DNA from: Bacteroides finegoldii DSM 17565
GTDB taxonomy: Bacteria > Bacteroidota > Bacteroidia > Bacteroidales > Bacteroidaceae
Assembly (NCBI RefSeq): GCF_000156195.1
Contig: NZ_GG688333.1
Span: forward strand, 1 to 45,060
DNA: 45,060 bases
Direction: 5' to 3'
Part shown: positions 1 through 6,473 of the stretch, piece by piece
Numbering within the stretch: position 1 is the stretch's first letter
How the letters are laid out: every line of letters starts with the position of its first letter
Translations under genes and position numbers: made by a program
Notes under the pieces: generated by a model
What the model was told of the DNA's origin: nothing
Databases searched by the model: none
What the model saw: the letters and a program-made list of their open reading frames with translations, nothing else

Positions 1-114
1 AGAGGAGTAAGAGATAGAGCTTTTTTCTTATATAGACTTGCTAAATTATATGCTTAAATATAGAATCCCTCAGATTGTTACGTTGACCCATAATTTGGGC
101 GATCTAAAGTATAT
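1..114. other. AT-rich intergenic stretch, nothing recognised
   Basis: This AT-rich sequence lies beyond the terminator of the tRNA unit. I see no open frame of convincing length, no repeat and no RNA motif. It may be the end of an intergenic region whose neighbour lies outside the window. Confidence 0.5.
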
Positions 115-148
115 AAAAAAAGAGAATCCAATTTCTCGGATTCTCTTT
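115..148 (-). terminator. Terminator of the tRNA-Tyr/tRNA-Gly unit
   Basis: On the minus strand, an 11-base arm (138-148) pairs perfectly with 119-129 around an 8-base loop. A run of T follows (A run 115-121 on the plus strand). It lies just past the 3' end of tRNA-Gly, so it should end the tRNA transcript. Confidence 0.8.
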
Positions 149-152
149 AGAG

Positions 153-225
153 AGCGGAAGACGGGGCTCAAACCCGCGACCCTCAGCTTGGAAGGCTAAT
201 GCTCTATCAACTGAGCTACTTCCGC
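153..225 (-). tRNA. tRNA-Gly (anticodon TCC)
   Basis: The minus strand folds as a 73-base tRNA. The 7-bp acceptor stem is GCGGAAG/CTTCCGC, the D arm is GCTC/GAGC, the anticodon stem is TTAGC/GCTGA around loop CTTCCAA, and the T arm is intact. The anticodon is TCC, which reads GGA and related glycine codons. The discriminator base is T and no CCA is encoded. It is 8 bases downstream of tRNA-Tyr and shares its promoter and terminator. Confidence 0.95.
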
Positions 226-233
226 AATTTTTG

Positions 234-316
234 TGGGCAAAGATGGATTCGAACCACCGAAGGCGTAAGCCAGCAGATTTACAGTCTGCCCCATTTGGCC
301 ACTCTGGTATTTGCCC
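234..316 (-). tRNA. tRNA-Tyr (anticodon GTA)
   Basis: The minus strand gives an 83-base class II tRNA with acceptor stem GGGCAAA/TTTGCCC. The anticodon stem CAGA/TCTG surrounds loop CTGTAAA, giving anticodon GTA. It has the long variable arm expected for tRNA-Tyr, and the discriminator base is A. It is the first gene of a two-tRNA unit transcribed from the promoter at 358-388. Confidence 0.95.
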
Positions 317-357
317 TTTATTTTGCTCTTGAGGAGGTTTGTTTCTCAATTGCGGTG

Positions 358-388
358 CAAAGATACAACTATTTATTTAAACTCCAAA
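358..388 (-). promoter_or_regulatory. Bacteroides-type promoter for the tRNA unit
   Basis: On the minus strand TTTG (388-385) is followed by 19 bases and then TATCTTTG (365-358). This matches the Bacteroides primary-sigma consensus of TTTG at -33 and TAnnTTTG at -7. Transcription should start near 350, about 35 bases before tRNA-Tyr. The -33 element lies inside the last codons of ribH. Confidence 0.75.
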
Positions 389-863
389 CAAAATCAATCA
401 TTTTTATTGCAGTAATTGCACATTCGTCTCCTTTGTTACCCAGCTTACCACCGGCACGATCCTCTGCTTGCTCCATTGTATTGGTGGTAATTAATCCGTA
501 AATTACTGGTATATCGCCAGTTGCGTTTAGCTCGGTAATTCCTTGAGTGGCTCCCATGCAAACATAATCAAAATGCGGAGTATCTCCTTTAATTACGCAA
601 CCGATTGCGATTATTGCATCAATATCACAATTTTCCATCATTTGATTAGCGCCAAAGGTAAGCTCGAAACTTCCGGGTACGGTTTTTACCAGAATATTTT
701 CATTTTTGGCTCCATGTTTTTTTAATGTATCGACCGCTCCTTTCAGTAAAGCACCTGTAATATTGAAGTTCCATTCAGATACAACAATGCCGAATTTCAT
801 ATTCTCTGCGTTCGGAACAGAGTTGAAATCGTATTCGGATAAATTATGGTAAGCTGTTGCCAT
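369..863 (-). CDS. ribH: 6,7-dimethyl-8-ribityllumazine synthase
   Basis: Lumazine synthase catalyses the penultimate step of riboflavin synthesis. It condenses 5-amino-6-ribitylamino-uracil with 3,4-dihydroxybutanone phosphate in the cytosol, normally as a large cage-like oligomer. The protein has 164 residues, the usual family length. It shows the substrate-binding FNxxIT segment (about residues 33-37), the PGSFELT motif (63-69) and the GDTPHFDYV block with the catalytic His97. I chose the start at 863 because the frame continues 24 codons further upstream without homology and into an inverted repeat (908-961). No other rib gene is nearby; the upstream neighbour is an unrelated membrane TPR protein. 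The 3' end overlaps the tRNA promoter. Confidence 0.95.
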   Translation of the reverse strand: MATAYHNLSEYDFNSVPNAENMKFGIVVSEWNFNITGALLKGAVDTLKKHGAKNENILVKTVPGSFELTFGANQMMENCDIDAIIAIGCVIKGDTPHFDYVCMGATQGITELNATGDIPVIYGLITTNTMEQAEDRAGGKLGNKGDECAITAIKMIDFVWSLNK

Positions 864-907
864 AGTAAGTAGTAATTTGAATTTTGGGGATTGACTTTTA
901 AACGTAA

Positions 908-961
908 ATAACGCAGATAATGCGGATTTGTTCATTTTGAAATTCGCGTTATCTGCGTTAT
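908..961. repeat. Imperfect 22-base inverted repeat at a gene end
   Basis: Arms 908-929 and 940-961 are complementary at 20 of 22 positions around a 10-base loop. The arms are built from ATAACGCAGATAA-like units. It lies between the end of the TPR gene and ribH, both on the minus strand. No T run follows, so it is not a classical terminator. It resembles the element at 11990-12067. Confidence 0.65.
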
Positions 962-1018
962 CCGCGTCTAAAAAGTATAATATACTTAGTTATATATAGT
1001 AAGGTATTTAGAGCCTTA

Positions 1019-1702
1019 TTATTTTTTCATCAATTTAGCTTGTTCGATGTATTTGTCGATGTCCATTGCTTGGTAAGACTGGAAATATTTATCCTTAATC
1101 TTAGTATAAGCGTTTACTGCATCGTCATATTTTCCTTGTTTTACCAGGATTTCTCCGGCTTGCAACAGGAAGATCGGGCTCAGTGTATTGTTGTCAGCTT
1201 TGTCTGCTGCCGACAGCAGAGTAGAAGCCGCTTTATCTAATTGTCCAAGTTGTGCATAGCAGTTGCCGGTAGCACCCAAGATTGCCGGAGCAACCATCTG
1301 GTCGCTTCCATCGAAGCTATCCAGCATCTTTACTGCATCTTCATATTTACCGAGTTGTGCGTAGCAGATACCTGCATATGCTTTTGCCAAGTTAGCGGCT
1401 TTTGTTCCACTGTAGTCATCCGCTACTTTCAGGAAACCGGCATAACCGATACTGTCACCGTTCAGAGCCTGCTCAAAAGCGTCCTGCTCAAAGTATTCCT
1501 GTCCTTTGAAAAGAGCAGCTTGTGCTTTTTCTTCACGAGGTTCAGCATAGAGGTTTTTGTACATGATAAAACCTGCTACAATAATAATCACAGCAACAAC
1601 ACCGCCGATGATTGCGTTTTTGTACTTGATAAGAAACGCTTCCGATTGTGTCAGTGCATCTTCTACATTCAGATGTTCATTCTGATTTTTTTGTTCTGCC
1701 AT
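1019..1702 (-). CDS. Membrane-anchored tetratricopeptide repeat protein
   Basis: The protein has about 227 residues. A short cytoplasmic N-terminus is followed by one hydrophobic helix (about residues 29-49, rich in I/V/G). The rest is an alpha-helical periplasmic region with TPR-like repeats, seen as repeated AKAYAGICYAQLGKYEDAV-type helices from about residue 80 to the end. It resembles the YfgM/TPR_21 class of single-helix TPR proteins, which help periplasmic or envelope protein folding, but the exact role here is unknown. The start at 1702 (MAEQKN) is preferred over the one at 1732, whose extra ten residues are an Asn/Lys-rich run that looks like leader. It is divergent from recF. Confidence 0.8.
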   Translation of the reverse strand: MAEQKNQNEHLNVEDALTQSEAFLIKYKNAIIGGVVAVIIIVAGFIMYKNLYAEPREEKAQAALFKGQEYFEQDAFEQALNGDSIGYAGFLKVADDYSGTKAANLAKAYAGICYAQLGKYEDAVKMLDSFDGSDQMVAPAILGATGNCYAQLGQLDKAASTLLSAADKADNNTLSPIFLLQAGEILVKQGKYDDAVNAYTKIKDKYFQSYQAMDIDKYIEQAKLMKK

Positions 1703-1751
1703 TTTTATATGATTCTTTTTGTTATTATTCACTGTTTGATATTTCGACTCG

Positions 1752-1759
1752 CAAAATTA
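1752..1759 (-). promoter_or_regulatory. Candidate -7 element for the TPR gene
   Basis: TAATTTTG on the minus strand fits TAnnTTTG. It lies about 50 bases upstream of the preferred start codon. No TTTG is found at the ideal distance upstream, so only the -7 half is supported. Confidence 0.35.
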
Positions 1760-1833
1760 GTTTTTTTATATCTACAAATGAAATTTAGAGCCATCTTTTT
1801 TTATTTTACCTCCGAAAACCACGAAAATCTTGC

Positions 1834-1841
1834 TACTTTTG
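1834..1841 (+). promoter_or_regulatory. Candidate -7 element for recF
   Basis: TACTTTTG matches TAnnTTTG and lies 22 bases upstream of the recF start codon. A matching -33 TTTG is not seen. Confidence 0.4.
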
Positions 1842-1863
1842 TGAACAAATTAACGTGTAAACA

Positions 1864-2973
1864 ATGATACTGAAACGAATATCCATATTGAATTATAAGA
1901 ATCTGGAAGAGGTGGAGCTGGGATTCTCCGCTAAACTGAACTGTTTTTTCGGACAGAATGGAATGGGAAAGACCAACTTGTTGGATGCGGTGTACTTTTT
2001 ATCTTTCTGTAAGAGCTCCGGTAATCCGATTGATTCTCAGAATATTCGTCATGAACAGGACTTCTTTGTTATTCAAGGTTTCTATGAGGCGGAGGATGGA
2101 ACTCCCGAAGAGATTTATTGTGGAATGAAACGCCGTTCGAAGAAACAATTCAAAAGGAATAAGAAAGAATACAGCCGTTTTTCGGACCACATCGGTTTCC
2201 TGCCTTTGGTCATGGTGTCGCCTGCCGACTCAGAACTGATTGCCGGTGGAAGTGATGAACGCCGACGGTTTATGGATGTGGTGATTTCCCAGTATGATAA
2301 GGAATACCTGGATGCATTGATCCGTTATAATAAAGCATTGACGCAGCGCAACACTTTGCTGAAAAGCGAACTGCCGGTGGAAGAAGAACTCTTTCTGGTG
2401 TGGGAGGAGATGATGGCACAAGCCGGTGAGGTTGTATTCAAGAAGCGTGAGGTGTTTATCAAAGAGTTTATTCCTATATTCCAGTCTTTTTATTCATTCA
2501 TTTCTCAAGATAAGGAACAGGTTGGACTGTCTTACGATTCCCATGCGCGGGAGGCTTCTTTGTTGGAAGTATTGAAGCAAAGCCGGGAACGGGATAAGAT
2601 TATGGGCTTCTCTTTGCGGGGAATTCATAAGGATGAACTGAATATGCTTTTAGGGGAGTTCCCGATCAAGAAAGAAGGTTCGCAAGGACAGAATAAGACG
2701 TATCTGGTTGCTTTGAAACTGGCACAATTTGATTTTTTGAAACGTACCGGAAGGACTGTTCCTTTATTATTGCTGGATGATATCTTTGATAAGCTGGACG
2801 CTTCACGTGTGGAGCAGATAGTGAAGTTGGTTGCCGGAGATAATTTCGGGCAGATCTTTATTACGGATACGAATCGGGAACATCTGGATCGCATTTTGCA
2901 TAAAGTGGGCAGTGACTATAAGATGTTTTTGGTTGAAAAAGGAATCATTCGCGAAATGGAGGCTGAACAATGA
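1864..2973 (+). CDS. recF: DNA replication and repair protein RecF
   Basis: RecF is an SMC-like ATPase that binds gapped DNA and, with RecO and RecR, loads RecA at stalled forks. The 369-residue protein has the family length. It has an N-terminal Walker A GQNGMGKT (residues 30-37), a central coiled region, the ABC-like signature GSQGQNKT near residue 277, and a Walker B LLLLDDIFDKLD near residue 300. The start codon begins MILKRISILNYKN, the typical RecF N-terminus. It overlaps the next gene by the four bases ATGA, indicating translational coupling with the DUF721 gene. This pairing of recF with a DUF721 gene is common in bacteria. It is divergent from the TPR gene. Confidence 0.95.
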   Translation: MILKRISILNYKNLEEVELGFSAKLNCFFGQNGMGKTNLLDAVYFLSFCKSSGNPIDSQNIRHEQDFFVIQGFYEAEDGTPEEIYCGMKRRSKKQFKRNKKEYSRFSDHIGFLPLVMVSPADSELIAGGSDERRRFMDVVISQYDKEYLDALIRYNKALTQRNTLLKSELPVEEELFLVWEEMMAQAGEVVFKKREVFIKEFIPIFQSFYSFISQDKEQVGLSYDSHAREASLLEVLKQSRERDKIMGFSLRGIHKDELNMLLGEFPIKKEGSQGQNKTYLVALKLAQFDFLKRTGRTVPLLLLDDIFDKLDASRVEQIVKLVAGDNFGQIFITDTNREHLDRILHKVGSDYKMFLVEKGIIREMEAEQ

Positions 2974-3257
2974 AACGTAATGACGCTGAACAGATAGGGA
3001 AACTGATACAGCAATTTCTTCGTCAGGAGAGTTTGGAGTCTCCGTTGAATGAACAAAGATTGTTGGATGCCTGGCCTGAAATCTTGGGACCTGCGGCAAC
3101 TTATACCAGCAATCTTTATATCCGTAATCAGACTTTGTATGTGCATCTCACTTCTGCGGCTCTTCGGCAGGAGTTGATGATGGGGCGTGAAATGCTGATA
3201 CGTGCGCTTAATACGAAAGTGGGGGCTACCGTTATTACAAATATTATTTTTCGTTGA
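2970..3257 (+). CDS. DUF721 (DciA-like) protein
   Basis: The protein is a small basic one of 95 residues. It has the DUF721 pattern: an N-terminal helix with IGKLIQQFLRQ, a conserved W in LLDAWPEILGP (about residues 26-36), then a beta region ending in VHLTSAALRQELMMGREML. DUF721 includes DciA, which helps load the replicative helicase in bacteria without DnaC. Applying that role here is inference. It is translationally coupled to recF by an ATGA overlap. Its last 14 bases overlap the end of the convergent cyclo-ligase gene, leaving no room for a terminator between them. Confidence 0.85.
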   Translation: MKRNDAEQIGKLIQQFLRQESLESPLNEQRLLDAWPEILGPAATYTSNLYIRNQTLYVHLTSAALRQELMMGREMLIRALNTKVGATVITNIIFR

Positions 3258-3786
3258 TGGTTATAATAATATCCATGCGGATGTCGAAAGATTCCGCAGG
3301 AACTTCTTCTACTAATTGGAACGGAAAACAGATACCTGCTTTGTAGGCTGATGGTATGCGTGGTAAAAGTCGATCGTAATATCCTTTTCCCCGTCCCAGA
3401 CGGTTTCCTTTCAGGTCAAAAGCTACTCCGGGAACAGCGATAAAGTCTATGGTTGCATAGTCGGTAAATAATTCTCCCGTCGGTTCTTCTATGCCATAGC
3501 TTCCAGTTGCCATGTCTTCGGGACCGGTATATATCCGTAATTCTAAATCATCGTCTACCACTACCGGGAGTAGAATACGTTTCTTTTTGCTCCATTTTTG
3601 TACAAATGTATGTGTTTCTACTTCATCCTTCAATGAATAGTAAAGTAAAACGGTGCTTGCCGCCCTAAAAGCCGGATGGGCTTCGAGGGCGGCAAGTATT
3701 TGGGTTGATAGTGACTTCCGCAACACTGAATTATAATGTGTCTTCAGTGTTGCTATATGTTTACGCAGTTTCTTTTTTCTTTCCAT
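3244..3786 (-). CDS. 5-formyltetrahydrofolate cyclo-ligase
   Basis: This enzyme converts 5-formyl-THF to 5,10-methenyl-THF with ATP, returning stored folate to one-carbon metabolism. The protein has 180 residues, normal for the family. It begins with a basic helix (KKKLRKHIATLK), and contains the GSYGIEEPTG segment near residue 95 and the diagnostic C-terminal motif GNRLGRGKGYYDRLL (about residues 129-143). Its start lies 26 bases inside the end of the S41 protease gene on the same strand, so the two are probably co-transcribed. The Lys/Arg-rich first residues could suggest a slightly later start, but none is better placed. Confidence 0.93.
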   Translation of the reverse strand: MERKKKLRKHIATLKTHYNSVLRKSLSTQILAALEAHPAFRAASTVLLYYSLKDEVETHTFVQKWSKKKRILLPVVVDDDLELRIYTGPEDMATGSYGIEEPTGELFTDYATIDFIAVPGVAFDLKGNRLGRGKGYYDRLLPRIPSAYKAGICFPFQLVEEVPAESFDIRMDIIITINEK

Positions 3787-5443
3787 CTTTATTGGTTGCT
3801 TCTTCCTCTTCCACAGCTATCGGTGCTTTGGGAAAAGCTTCTCCTTTTTCGAGTATTTCAATACCTTTGTTGACAGTGGAGTCACTCTTGTTAAAATACT
3901 GAAGATAAGCCTCCAACCCTAGCATATTGTAGATGATGTTGCCATAAATGTTTTTTTCTAACAGCTTATACGACTTTTGGATCAGGATATTTCTTCTTTT
4001 CACTCCCTTACTGTCAGCAAAGCGGACAAACTGTTCTACCAGTCCTTGACGGCGGAGATAATTCAACAGTTCTTCTTCCGTCTCGTACTCGCTGAGCTTT
4101 TTCCGGTTATTGTCGGTATATTGGAAAGTAAATTGGATAGTCAGTCCGCGACCGATAACCGTAGAAAGGTAAGAAGTGACTCCTGTAGTATCTTGCGGTA
4201 CGAATATATCCGGCATGATACCGCCGCCGCCATATACGGTACGTCCCAGACTGGTGTTATAGCGTTCTTTTTCATTCTGCTTGATACTGTCGCGTGAGAA
4301 AAATTCTCCATGCTCATAACGGTTGTATAAATCCAGTTCGTAGTTCCGGTCTTTGCCACTTTCGTATGGGCGTTGGATACAACGTCCGGACGGAGTGTAA
4401 TAGCGGGCAATCGTCAGACGGATAGCGGAACCGTCACTGAAGTCGATAGGTTGCTGTACAAGTCCCTTGCCGAACGAGCGTCGTCCGATAACTGTTCCCC
4501 GATCGTTGTCTTGGATAGCTCCGGTGAAGATCTCGCTGGCAGAAGCGGAACCTTCGTCAATGAGTACGACGAGTGGCATTTTCTGGCAACTGCCTGTGCC
4601 GTTAGCAAATTCTTCTGCACGGGGATATTTACGGCCTTGCGTATATACTATCAGTTTTCCTTCCGGCAAGAATTCGTTTACCATGCGGATAGCTGCTTCC
4701 ATATATCCTCCGGTGTTACCACGCAGGTCGATAATCAGCCCCTTGCACTTTTTATGGTTCAATTGTGCCAATGCGTTGAGCAACTCTACATGAGTGGTAC
4801 GTCCGAACTTGCTCACTTTTATGTAGCCGATGTCATCGTTCACCATATAAGCGGCGTCTACAGTATTTTGAGGAATATCTCCACGTGTGATATTGAAGTT
4901 CAACAGGTCTTTTTCTCCCATGCGTTTGATTCCTAATTTCACTTGAGAACCTTTCGGCCCTTTCAAGGTACGCATGGCCCGTTCGTTGGTTACTTTCTTG
5001 CCGACAAATAAACTGTCGTCCACAGTGACGATACGGTCGCCTGCCATCAGTCCCACTTTTTCAGAAGGACCTCCCTGAATGACTGCATTCACATGAATAG
5101 TGTCATTCTGTATGGTGAACTGAATACCGATTCCACTGAAACTGCCTTCCAACTCCGAATTGACTTCTTCGAGGTTCTGTGCCGGGATATAAGTTGAGTG
5201 CGGATCAAGTTCGGCAAGAATCTGCGGCATAGCTTTTTCTACGAGGTCGGTCATGTTTACAGTGTCTACATATTGGTCATCTACGATTCGCAACAGTGCG
5301 TTCAGCTTGTTGGAGGAACCATTGATGATACCTAAACGGTTACCGGCGAAATGTTTGGCATAAAATGTGCCGATAAGAATTCCGATTACCACGCTGATTG
5401 CTATAATGACAGGTGTAAAACGTGAAGAGCTTTTTGTACTCAT
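3761..5443 (-). CDS. S41 family C-terminal processing peptidase
   Basis: This is a periplasmic serine protease of the CtpA/Prc type that cleaves proteins near their C-termini. The 560-residue protein has one N-terminal membrane helix (residues 11-28), a PDZ domain (about 90-170), and the S41 core. The core carries Ser301 in GSASASEIF, Lys326 in RSFGKG and Gln330, spaced exactly as the Ser/Lys/Gln triad of E. coli Prc. A C-terminal extension of about 130 residues follows, common in Bacteroidetes homologues. It is 43 bases downstream of the dCMP deaminase and overlaps the cyclo-ligase by 26 bases, so all three probably form one operon. The substrate is unknown. Confidence 0.92.
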   Translation of the reverse strand: MSTKSSSRFTPVIIAISVVIGILIGTFYAKHFAGNRLGIINGSSNKLNALLRIVDDQYVDTVNMTDLVEKAMPQILAELDPHSTYIPAQNLEEVNSELEGSFSGIGIQFTIQNDTIHVNAVIQGGPSEKVGLMAGDRIVTVDDSLFVGKKVTNERAMRTLKGPKGSQVKLGIKRMGEKDLLNFNITRGDIPQNTVDAAYMVNDDIGYIKVSKFGRTTHVELLNALAQLNHKKCKGLIIDLRGNTGGYMEAAIRMVNEFLPEGKLIVYTQGRKYPRAEEFANGTGSCQKMPLVVLIDEGSASASEIFTGAIQDNDRGTVIGRRSFGKGLVQQPIDFSDGSAIRLTIARYYTPSGRCIQRPYESGKDRNYELDLYNRYEHGEFFSRDSIKQNEKERYNTSLGRTVYGGGGIMPDIFVPQDTTGVTSYLSTVIGRGLTIQFTFQYTDNNRKKLSEYETEEELLNYLRRQGLVEQFVRFADSKGVKRRNILIQKSYKLLEKNIYGNIIYNMLGLEAYLQYFNKSDSTVNKGIEILEKGEAFPKAPIAVEEEEATNKDGKKKETA

Positions 5444-5486
5444 GTCTATTCCTTTTTTAAAACGTTCGTCTTATTTATTCGTCTTA

Positions 5487-5936
5487 TTATTTGTCCGAAG
5501 CAGGCTTTTCATCCGGTTCTGTATAGATGACTTCGATTCCTGCCCGCTTTAATAACTCTATTCCATCTTCCAGGCGATAATGTTCCGAGTAAACCACCCG
5601 TTTGATACCTGCCTGTATGATTAATTTGGCACATTCGATGCAGGGAGAAGCGGTGACATACATCGTTGCACCGTCACTGCTGTTGTTTGAACGTGCTATT
5701 TTGGTGATCGCATTTGCTTCCGCATGCAGAACGTATGGCTTTGTCACGTTGTTTTCATCTTCACATACATTCTCAAAACCGGAAGGCGTTCCGTTATATC
5801 CGTCGGAGATAATCATTTTATCCTTGACGATTAAAGCTCCTACTTTGCGGCGTTGGCAATAGGAGTTCTCCGCCCATATGCTAGCCATGCGTATATAACG
5901 TTTGTCAAGTTCTGATTGTTTCTTCTCTGTGTCCAT
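5487..5936 (-). CDS. dCMP deaminase family protein
   Basis: A zinc-dependent deaminase of 149 residues, most likely converting dCMP to dUMP for thymidylate synthesis. The zinc site is complete: His71-Ala-Glu73 (catalytic Glu) and PCIEC with Cys99 and Cys102. The N-terminal helix DKRYIRMASIWAENSYCQR and the GYNGTPSG loop are typical of dCMP deaminases and ComEB. The gene is followed closely by the S41 protease and cyclo-ligase genes. A related cytidine deaminase activity cannot be excluded from sequence alone, but the loop sequences favour dCMP. Confidence 0.9.
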   Translation of the reverse strand: MDTEKKQSELDKRYIRMASIWAENSYCQRRKVGALIVKDKMIISDGYNGTPSGFENVCEDENNVTKPYVLHAEANAITKIARSNNSSDGATMYVTASPCIECAKLIIQAGIKRVVYSEHYRLEDGIELLKRAGIEVIYTEPDEKPASDK

Positions 5937-5953
5937 ATTGTGTGTCGGATTAG

Positions 5954-6464
5954 TTACTGATTAACAACGTAAAAGACCATTCGAAAGGTCTGCTGACTTC
6001 CGGTAGGCTTATACAAAAGGTATAAATTTTTGCTGTCCCCTTCGTAAGATGTCGCATTCTTGAGACCTTCCAGAAAATTTTTGGCAAGTTTATCGCCTCC
6101 GTCCTTTCCTTCCGTGATATTGGCTTTGAACTTATTGTCTTTGCCGTTTGCACTCCAGGTTCCGGCAAGGGGATACGAAGTGATAACGCTTCCTCTTATG
6201 TTTCCTTTAATCAGATCATCTTCAGTTGTACCCTCAAATATAACATTGTATGTGCCATTTTTTTTTAAGTTCATCCATACTTTTCTTCTTTTCCGCTTCA
6301 TTTTCCCAAAAGCCGAACATCTCGTGCCCTCCATCAACAGTGATATAGTTTAGCTTCCAAGTCTTTCCTGTAAATATGGCGGCTACATCATCCGAATCAT
6401 TACATCCTGAAAATAAAGGAAGTAATAATAATAGTCCTATTATTTGAAATATACTCTTCTTCAT
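5954..6464 (-). pseudogene. Small lipoprotein, DUF4847-like, frameshifted
   Basis: The N-terminal part (6464 to about 6257) encodes a lipoprotein signal with lipobox FSGC (Cys21), then NDSDDVAAIF. The C-terminal part continues in another frame to 5954. The break lies in a run of nine A on the coding strand (about 6257-6265). With eight A the reading would pass smoothly from DELKK into NGTYNV and give a 169-residue protein. So one extra A separates two halves of a single gene. The protein looks like the small Bacteroides lipoproteins annotated DUF4847, from memory and with modest certainty. It lies 9 bases from the M3 peptidase gene and 17 bases from the dCMP deaminase gene, in the same orientation. 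It could be a true pseudogene, a sequencing error, or rescued by slippage. Confidence 0.75.
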
Positions 6465-6473
6465 AGTTAATAC

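Noticed and set aside
153..316. tRNA-anchored integration site
   Set aside because: No integrase, direct repeat of the tRNA 3' end or phage gene is seen on either side; the adjacent genes are housekeeping.
1241..1867. Plus-strand 208-codon open frame opposite the TPR gene
   Set aside because: Cys/Phe-rich translation typical of antisense reading. It overlaps both the TPR gene and the recF start.
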